Notes: generated by a model not told the origin, from the sequence alone. Numbered from the stretch's first letter, positions 54,656 through 63,970 are shown. The stretch: DNA of 64,000 nt from Mucilaginibacter achroorhodeus (GCF_007846095.1 NZ_VOEI01000002.1:124001-188000); one strand, 5' to 3'. Translations and numbers: made by a program.

Positions 54656-55513
54656 ATGAAGCTGCATTTTATCGATCCTATCTCTGCTGGCGAACTGCAT
54701 TTGACTATACGAGAGGGCCGTTTCGACAGACTGTTCTTTCAGCGAGACCGTAATGATAAGTTTCTGACGATTGCGTGGAATAACGGACCTTCACAAAGTG
54801 TCAACATTGACGGTATCGATTATTTGTTTCCCGCCCAGACAATCCTACCGCTCATGGTCAACCAGACCTTTACGTTTGAAAAGCCACAGCATATCATTGC
54901 CTGGCAGTATAACCGGAACTTCTACTGCATCGTAGACCATGATAAGGAGGTCAGTTGTGTGGGCTTTCTGTTTTATAGTTCCGCAGAAGTAATGTTTATA
55001 GAGCTGGACGAAAAGCATAAAAGAAAACTAAACTTGTTGCTCGAGGTATTCATCGACGAATTTGAAGAGGCGGACGGTATACAACGTGACATGCTTCAAA
55101 TGATACTCAAGCGGCTGATCATTATTGTAACCCGCTTAGCTAAAAAGCAATATATTAAAGAACAGGCATTGACCGAAGATAAGCTTGACGTGCTGCGTAA
55201 ATTCAATTTAATGGTGGAGAACAATTACCGTAAGCATCACGCGGTGCAATTTTACGCCGATCAGTTAAACAGATCGCCCAAAACACTAGCGAACTATTTC
55301 GCGCTTTATAACCACAAATCGCCCCTGGCCGTCATACAGGAAAGAATCATACTGGAAGCAAAAAGGCTGCTGATGTATACCGATAAATCAGGCAAGGAAA
55401 TCGCTTATGACCTGGGTTATGATGATGCGGCTTATTTCAGTAATTTCTTCAAAAAGCAGACCGGATCTGCACCATCAGACTTTCGGAGTGCCAAAGCTAC
55501 CATCGTCACTTAA
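54656..55513 (+). CDS. AraC-family transcriptional regulator
   Basis: 285 aa from ATG 54656 (MKLHFIDPISAGELHLTIRE); a start at 54593 would add 21 hydrophobic residues. N-terminal cupin-like ligand domain, C-terminal double helix-turn-helix: FYADQLNRSPKTLANYFALY and GKEIAYDLGYDDAAYFSNFF, ending FKKQTGSAPSDFRS. It is likely the activator of the AhpD-like / peroxiredoxin / SDR genes that follow on the same strand after 120 bp. Confidence 0.93.
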   Translation: MKLHFIDPISAGELHLTIREGRFDRLFFQRDRNDKFLTIAWNNGPSQSVNIDGIDYLFPAQTILPLMVNQTFTFEKPQHIIAWQYNRNFYCIVDHDKEVSCVGFLFYSSAEVMFIELDEKHKRKLNLLLEVFIDEFEEADGIQRDMLQMILKRLIIIVTRLAKKQYIKEQALTEDKLDVLRKFNLMVENNYRKHHAVQFYADQLNRSPKTLANYFALYNHKSPLAVIQERIILEAKRLLMYTDKSGKEIAYDLGYDDAAYFSNFFKKQTGSAPSDFRSAKATIVT

Positions 55514-55632
55514 AACTTCGTAAAGGCAAATATTACATCACAACGGGAAGTATCTCTATTCGCCAGGCCTGCTCGTAAGCCCACCTTTGTATTGTCAATC
55601 AAATAGACATTACAATTAAAAAAGAGCAAGTC

Positions 55633-56181
55633 ATGAAAAATTTCCCAATTCCAATTAAAGAACAAGTATCACCTGCTAACCAAGCTATTTTTGATAATTT
55701 GAACGGCATGGTAGGTTTCGTACCAAACCTATATGCCATCTTCGCCCACTCCGATACGGCGCTTAGCGATTACCTGGCGCTTCAAAACAGAAAATCTTCT
55801 ATTCGTGCAAAAGAACGCGAAGTGATCAATCTGGTGGTAAGCCAGGTAAACAACTGTTCTTACTGCCTAAGTGCTCATACCCAATTTGCCAAAATGAACG
55901 GTTTTACAGACGAGCAGATCTTAGATATCCGTAGAGCCAATATCGGCTTTGATGCCAAACTGGATGCTTTAGCCAAACTGGTAAAAAGCACAACCGAGAA
56001 TCGTGGTCATGCAAGTACAGAAGCGCTGGAAAGCTTTTACGCTGCCGGTTATGACGAGGCAAACCTGATTGATGTGGTGATCATCATAGGCGACAAGATC
56101 ATCACCAACTACCTGCACGCCCTAACCGACATCCCGGTAGACTGGCCTTTAGCTCCGGAGTTGGAAACGGCAACTATATAA
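55633..56181 (+). CDS. Carboxymuconolactone decarboxylase/AhpD-like protein
   Basis: 182 aa alpha-helical protein with the thiol motif NNCSYCLSAHTQFAK (Cys75, Cys78, His82), the redox-active CxxC of AhpD-type alkylhydroperoxidases. FVPNLYAIFAHSDTALSDYL is the conserved N-terminal segment of the family. It probably detoxifies peroxides together with the peroxiredoxin encoded 77 bp downstream. Confidence 0.9.
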   Translation: MKNFPIPIKEQVSPANQAIFDNLNGMVGFVPNLYAIFAHSDTALSDYLALQNRKSSIRAKEREVINLVVSQVNNCSYCLSAHTQFAKMNGFTDEQILDIRRANIGFDAKLDALAKLVKSTTENRGHASTEALESFYAAGYDEANLIDVVIIIGDKIITNYLHALTDIPVDWPLAPELETATI

Positions 56182-56188
56182 TAATATT

Positions 56189-56212
56189 AGGGAGGTAGCA
56201 AGTCTCCTCCCT
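56189..56212 (+). terminator. Weak terminator-like hairpin
   Basis: AGGGAGG/CCTCCCT with a 10-nt loop followed by CCTTTCTTCT, 8 bp after the stop codon. The stem is short (7 bp), so it may only attenuate. Confidence 0.4.
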
Positions 56213-56258
56213 CCTTTCTTCTACTATTCGCACTCACTTTATCAAACAACATCAAATA

Positions 56259-56918
56259 ATGAACACACAACCTCTAGATACTGCATCACTGGTTAATGCA
56301 CTGGCCGACTTTCAACGATCATGGAATGCCAAAGCACCTGAAGGCTTACAGGATAAGTTCGAGAATGGAATCAATGAGATCAAGTCATTGAATAAAACCG
56401 CGTTGAATTTGGGGGATAGGGTTCCGGATTTTGAGTTAAAGAACGCATTGAATAAGCCGGTTAAACTTTCAGCTTTATTACAAGACGGCCCGGTAGTGTT
56501 AACCTGGTATCGTGGTGGCTGGTGTCCATACTGTAACATTCAATTGCGCTACCTGCAAAGCTTTTTGCCCCAATTTAAAGCAGCTGGTGCAACCCTTGTT
56601 GCATTGTCTCCCGAGCTACCGGATAGATCACTGGATACCACAGAAAAGAACAACCTGGAGTTTGAAGTATTGACCGATCACAACAATGAGGTAGCCCGGC
56701 AGTTCCGTATCGCGTTCACCTTAAATGATGAATTGATCGAAATCTATAACGACTTCCACAAACTGGAAACTTATAACGGTGTGGCTACGAATGAACTCCC
56801 TGTGCCTGCCACTTATGTCATCGGCACAAATGGTATCATTAAATATGCTTTTGTGGACGCAGATTACCGTAAACGCGCTGAACCTGCAGAAATATTGGAA
56901 GTACTTAAAAATTTATGA
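56259..56918 (+). CDS. Peroxiredoxin-like protein (AhpC/TSA family)
   Basis: 219 aa thioredoxin-fold protein: LGDRVPDFELKNALNKPVKL, then WYRGGWCPYCNIQLRYLQ with the peroxidatic Cys89 and Cys92 in a CxxC, and LVALSPELPDRSLDTTEKNN. It reduces peroxides with electrons from thioredoxin or a similar donor. Its stop overlaps the SDR start (ATGA), so translation is coupled. It belongs to a redox operon under the AraC-type regulator. Confidence 0.9.
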   Translation: MNTQPLDTASLVNALADFQRSWNAKAPEGLQDKFENGINEIKSLNKTALNLGDRVPDFELKNALNKPVKLSALLQDGPVVLTWYRGGWCPYCNIQLRYLQSFLPQFKAAGATLVALSPELPDRSLDTTEKNNLEFEVLTDHNNEVARQFRIAFTLNDELIEIYNDFHKLETYNGVATNELPVPATYVIGTNGIIKYAFVDADYRKRAEPAEILEVLKNL

Positions 56919-57694
56919 TCATGTGGAATCTCCATCGTAAAAAAATTCTGATCACCGGCGGCACTAGAGGTATTGGCCATGCCACCGTCATTGAAACCTT
57001 GAAGCTGGGTGCACAAGTGCTTTTTACTGCAAGAAGTAAAACTGAAGTAGCATCCTTTGAACAGGAACTACAAGAACAAGGGTTACCCGCAACGGGATTG
57101 GCCGGTGATATGGCAGATGCTCAGCGTCGTCAGGAAATTTCCAATTGGATCAATGCACATTGGGGGGTATTGGACGTATTGGTGAATAATGCAGGCATGA
57201 ATATCCGTAAGCCTACGCTTGAATTTACAGTACAGGAATATCAAAAGATACTCGAGGTCAATTTGATCGCGCCATTTGAACTTTCCCGGAGCTTGCATCA
57301 TCTATTGGTTCAAGCTAAGCATCCGGCAATCGTGAATATCGCTTCTGTTGCAGGCTTTCTGGACGTACAAACGGGTTCTCCTTACGCCATGTCTAAAGCA
57401 GCGTTGATTCAACAAACCAAAAGCCTGGCTGCCGAATGGGCAAAAGACGGTATACGTGTAAATGCCCTATCACCCTGGTTCACCGAAACATCGTTAACAG
57501 AAGCTTTATTGTTGAATGAGGCTAAACTGCAGGATGTGCTGAGCCGCACGCCTTTGCAAAGAGTGGCCCGTGCTGAAGAAATGGCCGCAATAATTGCTTT
57601 CCTGGCCATGGATCATTCGTCATATATCGCCGGTCAGAATATTATTGCCGATGGAGGTATGAGTGCAACAGCTTTACTTACACCAGTTATTTAA
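56915..57694 (+). CDS. Short-chain dehydrogenase/reductase (classical, FabG-like)
   Basis: 259 aa. NAD(P)-binding TGGTRGIGHA, structural NNAGMN, catalytic Ser (IASVAGFLDVQTGS), Tyr/Lys (YAMSKAAL) and C-terminal YIAGQNIIADGGMSA. It overlaps the peroxiredoxin gene by 4 bp. Tropinone-reductase or 3-oxoacyl-ACP-reductase-like; substrate unknown. Confidence 0.9.
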   Translation: MIMWNLHRKKILITGGTRGIGHATVIETLKLGAQVLFTARSKTEVASFEQELQEQGLPATGLAGDMADAQRRQEISNWINAHWGVLDVLVNNAGMNIRKPTLEFTVQEYQKILEVNLIAPFELSRSLHHLLVQAKHPAIVNIASVAGFLDVQTGSPYAMSKAALIQQTKSLAAEWAKDGIRVNALSPWFTETSLTEALLLNEAKLQDVLSRTPLQRVARAEEMAAIIAFLAMDHSSYIAGQNIIADGGMSATALLTPVI

Positions 57695-57742
57695 TTCAAG
57701 TAAAAACGGTAGATCAAACAATTCGAATCAATTTTAAATTTC

Positions 57743-58441
57743 ATGATTATGGCAAAAAAACAAACAGTATTAATTGTTGGAGCTTCTCGCGGACTTGGAT
57801 TCGCTTTGGCTGAAGAGTATTGCAAACGGGGGTTTCAGGTTATTGCAACCGTAAGGCAAGCAGCGTCAGCGCTCGAAAATCTCCAAAAGCAATATCCGGA
57901 GAATCTGGAGATACACGAGCAGGTGGATATTGTTAATCTTGAAAGTGTCCGCAACCTGCATGAACGCATTGAATCCCGCCGCTTAGATGTCTTATTTGTC
58001 AACGCCGGCATAAGCAGGGCTAATGAACTAACGCCACTAAACGTTAAGGAGCAAGACTTTGTAGACATGATGCTGACCAACTCACTTAGCCCGATGCGTG
58101 TGGTAGAGCTCTTTCATGAAAACGTTACGCCAACCGGTGTGATCGCACTCATGTCGTCAGAACTGGGCAGTATTACCAATGCAAGCGCATTCTGGGAATT
58201 GTACAGCTCGAGCAAAGCTGCATTGAATATGCTGGCCAAATCATTTGCCGCACGCCATGCCAATGATCCAAGGGCCATGCTGCTCATTGCTCCGGGATGG
58301 GTAAGAACAGATATGGGCACTTCAGATGCTTTATTGGATGTTTCTGAAAGCATTCCTTTGGTGGTGAATGTTGTAACCGAAAATGCTGGTATACCGGGCT
58401 TACGATATGTAAATCGTTTTGGAGAGCCTATATCATGGTAA
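57743..58441 (+). CDS. Short-chain dehydrogenase of the C-factor/CsgA-like type
   Basis: 232 aa. NAD(P)-binding IVGASRGLGFALAEEYCKRG, VNAGISRANE, catalytic Ser MSSELGSITN, Tyr/Lys YSSSKAALNM, and the substrate-side PGWVRTDMGTS typical of the C-factor group. An ATG at 57749 is an alternative start. It is 48 bp downstream of the previous SDR and probably in the same transcript. Confidence 0.9.
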   Translation: MIMAKKQTVLIVGASRGLGFALAEEYCKRGFQVIATVRQAASALENLQKQYPENLEIHEQVDIVNLESVRNLHERIESRRLDVLFVNAGISRANELTPLNVKEQDFVDMMLTNSLSPMRVVELFHENVTPTGVIALMSSELGSITNASAFWELYSSSKAALNMLAKSFAARHANDPRAMLLIAPGWVRTDMGTSDALLDVSESIPLVVNVVTENAGIPGLRYVNRFGEPISW

Positions 58442-58681
58442 AATAAGAATGCGTCATTAATAGAGCATTTCCAATTTCCGGGTGTAAATATATAGAATAA
58501 ATCAAAAAAAAATTCAAGATACTACCTCTTATCACATAATCAATTGTTCAACGTTGTTTCAGAATTTAACGCGTCAATTTGCTTGGGAATATGAAAAGGT
58601 TTTGAACACAATACGTGGATTTGAACACGTGCTATTAATCCTGTAGTCTGATATTTGATCCATATAAATGATCAGTAAAAG

Positions 58682-59662
58682 ATGAAAATTGTCGTAACAG
58701 GTTCGGTAGGAAATATCAGTAAGCCATTGGTGATTAAGTTGATAACACAAGGGCACGAGGTAACTGTAGTAAGCAGTACGGAGTCAAGGAAAGATGAAAT
58801 TGAAAAGTTGGGCGCAAAAGCTGCAATTGGAAAAATAGAAGATATCGCTTTTTTAAGCAAAGCATTTGCAGGTCAGGATGCAGCTTACTGCATGATCCCG
58901 CCATTCAATTTTTTCGGGGAAAGGGATCTCGATTGCCGAAAGAAAACATCAGATATCTGTAATAATTATTTTCAGGCAATTCAAACGGCAGGCATCAAAA
59001 AGGTCATTCATTTGAGTAGTGTGGGTGCTGAAAAGCCGGCCGGGGCCGGGGTCTTGGATTTTCACTATCTGGCAGAAAGTATTTTGAAGGGACTTCCTTC
59101 TGACGTCAATGTGACCCATTTAAGGCCTGCCTCATTCGATTACAATCTGTATGCTTTTACGGATATGATAAAAGGCAACGGCTTTTTGAAAAGTATCATT
59201 GGTAAATTGATCTACTTGAAACATTACGGTTTTAAAGGGCTGCTTAAAGGATATTCCGGGATCATCTTGTCAAATTATGGAGAAAGTGACAAAATAGCTT
59301 GGGTCTCTCCTATTGATATAGCATCCGCAATTGCGGATGTAATCAATGATGAGCAGAAAGGTAAAATCGTGAAGTATGTGGCCAGTGACGAATTAACCTG
59401 CCAGGAAATAGCAACGATCTTAGGGAATGCTATTGGTAAACCATATTTGGAATGGGTACTCATCAGCGATCAGCAAATGACCGATGCCTTTATCAAAATT
59501 GGCGCGTCAGAAACAAATGCGAAAGCATTTACAGAAATGAATGCCGCTATACATCATGGCAGCCTGTTTAAAGAATACTTTAAAAACAGACCAGCCAAAC
59601 TAGGAAATGTTAAAATACAAGATTTTGCGAAGGACTTCGCTTCAAAATATAGTGCTGAATGA
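58682..59662 (+). CDS. NmrA-like NAD(P)-binding oxidoreductase
   Basis: 326 aa. Rossmann motif VVTGSVGNISKPLVIKLITQ (atypical GxxxxxxxP loop as in NmrA/quinone-oxidoreductase-2-like proteins), then HEVTVVSSTESRKDEIEKLG and IHLSSVGAEKPAGAGV, with a Tyr/Lys pair not evident, so it may be a redox sensor as well as an enzyme. Its stop overlaps the start of the DUF2147 gene (ATGA), so the two are translationally coupled. Confidence 0.85.
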   Translation: MKIVVTGSVGNISKPLVIKLITQGHEVTVVSSTESRKDEIEKLGAKAAIGKIEDIAFLSKAFAGQDAAYCMIPPFNFFGERDLDCRKKTSDICNNYFQAIQTAGIKKVIHLSSVGAEKPAGAGVLDFHYLAESILKGLPSDVNVTHLRPASFDYNLYAFTDMIKGNGFLKSIIGKLIYLKHYGFKGLLKGYSGIILSNYGESDKIAWVSPIDIASAIADVINDEQKGKIVKYVASDELTCQEIATILGNAIGKPYLEWVLISDQQMTDAFIKIGASETNAKAFTEMNAAIHHGSLFKEYFKNRPAKLGNVKIQDFAKDFASKYSAE

Positions 59663-60114
59663 AAAAATTATTATCATCATTTCTTTTCTTGTCATTTTCA
59701 AAGATGTTATTTTCACAATCTAATGCTGACAAAATTATAGGTACTTGGTATAGTCCTGTAAAAACTGGTAAAGTGCGCATCTACAAAACGCAGCAAAAAT
59801 ATTTCGGTAAACTCGTAGAGCTCAAAGATTCTTTGGATAAGGAAGGAAAACCTATGCTGGACGTCAATAATCCAGACGTGGCAAAACGTAACAAGCCATT
59901 GGTAGGTATTACTTTACTAAGTGATATTACTTATGATACCCGAAAAAAAAGGTGGAAAGGGAAATTATATGATTATGACGGAGGCAAAGGAAAGACCTAT
60001 GACTCTTACCTGACCATCACGCAAACTGGCGATCTTAATATTAAAGGCTTCTGGGGATTGTCATTCTTTGGTTTGAATCCGGGATTGACGTTGCAAAAGG
60101 TCGCTGAGAAATAG
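59659..60114 (+). CDS. DUF2147 family exported protein
   Basis: 151 aa with a signal peptide (LSSFLFLSFSKMLFS-QS). DUF2147 hallmarks: KIIGTWYSPVKTGKVRIYKT, YFGKLVELKDS, RWKGKLYDYDGGKGKTYDSY and LNIKGFWGLSFFG. Periplasmic lipocalin-like beta-barrel of unknown function. It is coupled to the preceding oxidoreductase. Confidence 0.9.
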   Translation: MKKLLSSFLFLSFSKMLFSQSNADKIIGTWYSPVKTGKVRIYKTQQKYFGKLVELKDSLDKEGKPMLDVNNPDVAKRNKPLVGITLLSDITYDTRKKRWKGKLYDYDGGKGKTYDSYLTITQTGDLNIKGFWGLSFFGLNPGLTLQKVAEK

Positions 60115-60143
60115 TTTGCTATTAAAATGTTAATACGATCCGT

Positions 60144-61058
60144 ATGCAACAACCGTATAGAATAAGAACGATAAAAGAATATCACAAGATCTTAGGCGTT
60201 GGCGGCCCACAACATCCAATGATAAGTGTTATTGATCTCAACGAGATCACGCCTTACAAAAATGAAGAAAGCATAAAAGTGATCTTCGATTTTTATCTTA
60301 TTTCACTTAAGAAAGTAGATGTTGGACGTGTTCATTTAGGTTATGGACAACAGCAATATGATTTTGATAACGGTATATTGTTCTTCATCGCTCCCAACCA
60401 GGTTTTTACATTCAGCGCGGATCAGGATTTTAAAAGTTCAGGTGTAATGTTGCTTATCCATCCTGATATGCTATGGGGCTTCCCTTTGTTAAAAACCATC
60501 AAAAAGTTCGAGTTCTTTGGTTATGAAATAAATGAAGCTCTTTTCGTCTCAGAAAAAGAAGAGAATATCTTGATAGGTTTTATTAAAAATATTGAGCAGG
60601 AATACCATTCACATATCGATAAATTCAGTGATGCCATTATTATTTCCCAAATTGAATCACTCCTTAACTATGCCGACAGGTTTTATACGCGCCAGTTTCT
60701 GACCCGTAAAATATCAGGAAGCCAGCTACTTGACAAATTAGAGAAGATACTTAATGATCATTTTGATGAAGATGAAATTGCGAGAAAAGGGTTGCCTACC
60801 GTTCAACATGTGGCCGGACTTTTAAATAGTTCGCCAAACTATCTGAGCAGCGTTTTGAAAACCCTCACTGGGCAGAACACGCAACAGCACATTCACAACA
60901 AAGTAATTGAAAAGGCTAAGGAGAAACTGTCCATTACGACGCTCACCATAAGTGAGATCGCGTTTGAACTGGGGTTTGAATACCCGCAATCATTCAGCAA
61001 GCTATTTAAAAGCAAGACTAAGCTTTCTCCGGTAGAGTATCGGGCTTCGTTCAACTAA
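60144..61058 (+). CDS. AraC-family transcriptional regulator
   Basis: 304 aa. N-terminal AraC-type ligand-binding domain (YGQQQYDFDNGILFFIAPNQ), C-terminal helix-turn-helix pair: LPTVQHVAGLLNSSPNYLSS and TISEIAFELGFEYPQSFSKL, ending FKSKTKLSPVEYRASF. It lies 29 bp after the DUF2147 gene and may regulate the NmrA-like gene unit by autoregulation. Confidence 0.93.
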   Translation: MQQPYRIRTIKEYHKILGVGGPQHPMISVIDLNEITPYKNEESIKVIFDFYLISLKKVDVGRVHLGYGQQQYDFDNGILFFIAPNQVFTFSADQDFKSSGVMLLIHPDMLWGFPLLKTIKKFEFFGYEINEALFVSEKEENILIGFIKNIEQEYHSHIDKFSDAIIISQIESLLNYADRFYTRQFLTRKISGSQLLDKLEKILNDHFDEDEIARKGLPTVQHVAGLLNSSPNYLSSVLKTLTGQNTQQHIHNKVIEKAKEKLSITTLTISEIAFELGFEYPQSFSKLFKSKTKLSPVEYRASFN

Positions 61059-61389
61059 TTTCAATTACCATCCTATGATCGACCCATTGACTTAGCTTAA
61101 ATCACGAAAAGCAATCGCCGGACCATGGTTATATTGGACAATGTAATTTTTAAGGGTGAGCACCATTTCATTCACCTGCAAATCTTTTATCTTTTCTTGA
61201 TTTTCGTAACCTATTACTTATCGCTGAAAAGTTTTCAGCTTTACGGAATCTATAGAACGATCATGTTTACGATCGAGCACCGCAATATAACAGTGGACAA
61301 ATTGATAGATGATGAGGATGGCAATTTACGCAAGCTTGAAACTAAAATTTTACATGAGCCGGAATTCATCAAGGCTAAAAACTTATCCC

Positions 61390-61528
61390 TTTTTTGGATC
61401 GGGCACGGTAGGAGTTGCATGCGAAAAAATATGGACTTTCTTATGTAGGTATTAAGTTAAATCCAAATTATGCAACAATTGCACGGAATAGACTCAAAAA
61501 TGCCAAGTTTCTGAGATTTGACAGCTAA
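61390..61528 (+). pseudogene. C-terminal relic of a DNA methyltransferase
   Basis: FFGSGTVGVACEK is the SAM-binding motif I of amino-methyltransferases acting on DNA (usual form DPFFGSGTTG). After one frameshift near 61429 the text continues YGLSYVGIKLNPNYATIARN and RLKNAKFLRF to a TAA at 61528, the usual C-terminal end of N6-adenine/N4-cytosine methylases. The rest of the gene is missing. The 107-codon frame at 61125-61448 that overlaps it is an unrelated reading. Confidence 0.7.
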
Positions 61529-61690
61529 TCAGAGTATCGACTGTCACAATTATTATTAGCGATTTAAAAAGCTATTTAAACAAACCAATAAAGGATACAG
61601 AACAATATCCATTGTACAATGACACTTTTAATATCTCTGTTTGCAACCATTTTAGCGCTCAACGGTTTAACAAGGTACCAAAGCGTTATA

Positions 61691-62344
61691 ATGGAAACAG
61701 GATTAGCAGGACTATTTATATACCCGGATTTTATTAATGAGGCAAGGGAAGACCAGTTACTTGAAGAAATAGATAGCCAGACATGGATCGTTGATTACTT
61801 AAGGCGGCTGCAATATTATGGCTATCGTAACGAACTGGAAAAGCCTTACGCTTTGATCCCTTTCCCTGTAGCCATGCCATCGCGAATCCATCAACTATCT
61901 GTTGAATTGGTGGAGCAGAAGATCATCGATCTGCAACCTGATCAGGTCATCATTAATGAGTATGTGCCTGGTGAAGGTATCAAACCTCACAAAGACCGTG
62001 CTTATTATGAGAACCAGATCTGCGGTGTGAATTTGGGAAGCAGTTGTGTGATGCGCTTTATCAAAGGCATGGGTCAGGAAGTATTTGACATAGAGATACC
62101 AAGACGTTCTGTTTATGTCATGCAGGATGATGCCCGTAAAAAATGGAAGCATGCTATTCCTCCCCGCAAAAAGGACAAAGTGGATGGTGAAGTCTATCAC
62201 CGCGATCGTAGAGTTTCCATTACTTATAGAAAGGTCAAACCAAAACAGGTTCACCCGATCGATCCCAATGGCAAGGTCGCTCAAATTTTACAGGAAAAAT
62301 TTAATATTGGCGCAGCGCAGATCGCTCAGCTAAGCAGAGGCTGA
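61691..62344 (+). CDS. AlkB-like 2-oxoglutarate/Fe(II) dioxygenase
   Basis: 217 aa from ATG 61691. A start at 61619 would add a hydrophobic leader that AlkB proteins do not have. Iron ligands His/Asp in GIKPHKDRAYYE and His in KKWKHAIPPRK; the 2-oxoglutarate Arg in HRDRRVSITYRK. AlkB proteins remove methyl groups from DNA or RNA bases or hydroxylate them. Its stop is 7 bp from the stop of the converging DNA-modification-like gene at 62352. Confidence 0.88.
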   Translation: METGLAGLFIYPDFINEAREDQLLEEIDSQTWIVDYLRRLQYYGYRNELEKPYALIPFPVAMPSRIHQLSVELVEQKIIDLQPDQVIINEYVPGEGIKPHKDRAYYENQICGVNLGSSCVMRFIKGMGQEVFDIEIPRRSVYVMQDDARKKWKHAIPPRKKDKVDGEVYHRDRRVSITYRKVKPKQVHPIDPNGKVAQILQEKFNIGAAQIAQLSRG

Positions 62345-62351
62345 TCAAAGA

Positions 62352-63335
62352 TCACGGCAGGATGTGCAGGCGTTCGTTCAGTCCCCATTTTGGCGGGAAG
62401 AAGTACTCGATCTCAAGGTCATTTCTGCAGTATACTTGTTTGATCCTTGTCCTGCCGGATATGCCGCTAACTTCGGGATGCGCAACGCGGGCATACTTGT
62501 CCGTTTCACAGAACAGGTTCTGGCAATCGATCAGTTGCAGCGACCTGCCCCATAAGGTCTTAAAGTCTATATTCAGCCGCTCGAACTCTTGTTCCTGCTT
62601 TTCCGTAATATAGCGGATGATATCCGCTTCACTAAAATCTCCAAGGTCGACAAAACATTTCCGAATGCCGTCACGAGCACCGGGGCCAGGCATGACAAAG
62701 TCCATTTCGCTGAAGTTGGTGAGCGTACTATAATTGATATCGGTCGCATACTGGTAAGCCAGAAATTTCCCGATCGTTGGGTAGCTCCATAGCGCCTCGT
62801 ACACCTCCCCCATCGATGTTGCTTGCTGTACCTTATCAACCAAACGTGAACGCATCATGTGCTCCATCAGCCGCAAATGGTTCTCGTGCTTTCTTGAATA
62901 ACCATAGGCGGTAGTGCCGGAGGTCATCAGGTACGCGCCGGAATAGATAGGTCCGCCTGCTTTGATAGCCTGATCCAGCAACTTGGTGTAGCGTTCAAAT
63001 TTGAACTCTTTCCAGGTCACCTCCCCGAATTCTTGCTCGAACAGTTGCCAGGTCTCTATCTTATTGAATAACTTGAAGAGTATGATCCGGAACAGCAGTT
63101 CGTCCGGTGACCTGGCCTGATCATAGATGACGTTCCTGATCAGGTATTGGCATACCCGGTCAGCCGCCCTGTATGCATTGGTAAATTTATGCTTGCGTAA
63201 GATCGGGTCATCGGTCAAAAGACCTTTACCGGCAAGCCGCGCAAAGAATATCTCTTGCCGCGCTGCTGCGAACCTCCAGTAGGTATCCAATACTTTTGAA
63301 GCAACAGGAGGTTTGCTGACGATGCGGATGTTCAT
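62352..63335 (-). CDS. 5-hmdU DNA kinase helical-domain / alpha-glutamyl-putrescinyl thymine pyrophosphorylase-like protein
   Basis: 327 aa. The N-terminal part (TYWRFAAARQEIFFARLAGK, HKFTNAYRAADRVCQYLIRN, RIILFKLFNKIETWQLFEQE) matches the pattern I know from the helical domain of 5-hydroxymethyl-dU DNA kinases and related thymine-hypermodification proteins of phages and some bacteria. No P-loop is visible, so this copy may lack kinase activity. The C-terminal part (GPGARDGIRKCFVDLGDFSE) is consistent with this family. It overlaps the GNAT gene upstream by 4 bp (ATGA), so they act together. Role inferred: recognising or making modified pyrimidines in DNA. Confidence 0.7.
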   Translation of the reverse strand: MNIRIVSKPPVASKVLDTYWRFAAARQEIFFARLAGKGLLTDDPILRKHKFTNAYRAADRVCQYLIRNVIYDQARSPDELLFRIILFKLFNKIETWQLFEQEFGEVTWKEFKFERYTKLLDQAIKAGGPIYSGAYLMTSGTTAYGYSRKHENHLRLMEHMMRSRLVDKVQQATSMGEVYEALWSYPTIGKFLAYQYATDINYSTLTNFSEMDFVMPGPGARDGIRKCFVDLGDFSEADIIRYITEKQEQEFERLNIDFKTLWGRSLQLIDCQNLFCETDKYARVAHPEVSGISGRTRIKQVYCRNDLEIEYFFPPKWGLNERLHILP

Positions 63336-63970
63336 ACGCTAAGCGAATACAGGTCCTGAAGCTGATCGAACGAATGCTCGAAGGCAAAACCCGACCGGCT
63401 TAAAACTTTGCGGGCGGGTATATTCTTTCTGTTCACGACAGCTGCCAAAGGCTGAACACCACGGTCCTGGAGTTTATCTACTAACTTTGGCAACAGATCC
63501 GACATGATCGAACGGCCAAAGACCGTGCTCTTCAAATAAAACTCGATGAAAAAGGGATAGTTTTTAAGCTGGTAATATTCCCTCGCCACGTTCGGTGGTA
63601 TGATATCAATTATACCCAACAGATCGCCGGAAGTCAGTGAGTGGATCAAATGGGTTTGGTTCCGGCCGCACTGGCTGTTCATCAAGGAAGTAAGGAGCCA
63701 CTGCCGCGCACTTTTCAGATCAATGACCTCCTTTTCAGGTATGAAACGTAAAGTGGCCTTATCTGACAACAATTCAAAAATATGACGAACCAAATGAGGA
63801 TAATCATTCAATGCTATCTGGTCGATACGGCGTATAGAAAGGTCATCAAGTTCAAGAGATATCTGCGGCATGGTAAGGTTGACCGGAATGGTATGAATAT
63901 GCTGGCTAAACGGGAAATTGATACGATTGTTTGATTCGCCGTCGCCGTTATTCAAATTTGTACCGTTCAT
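63332..63970 (-). CDS. GNAT-family N-acetyltransferase-like protein
   Basis: 212 aa. The C-terminal half shows a GNAT-like pattern: DLLGIIDIIPPN, YPFFIEFYLKSTVFGRSIMS, LQDRGVQPLAAVVNRKNIPA and RKVLSRSGFAFEHSF, ending near the Val-rich strand. The N-terminal ~50 residues are less clear (LDDLSIRRIDQIALNDYPHL). It is translated in overlap with the thymine-modification-like gene. Could acylate a modified base, a protein or a small molecule; substrate unknown. Confidence 0.75.
   Translation of the reverse strand: MNGTNLNNGDGESNNRINFPFSQHIHTIPVNLTMPQISLELDDLSIRRIDQIALNDYPHLVRHIFELLSDKATLRFIPEKEVIDLKSARQWLLTSLMNSQCGRNQTHLIHSLTSGDLLGIIDIIPPNVAREYYQLKNYPFFIEFYLKSTVFGRSIMSDLLPKLVDKLQDRGVQPLAAVVNRKNIPARKVLSRSGFAFEHSFDQLQDLYSLSV

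Noticed and set aside
61125..61448. A 107-codon ORF before the AlkB-like gene.
   Set aside because: Its end overlaps the methylase motif in another frame, and the start is a hydrophobic stretch without ribosome site; treated as non-coding.
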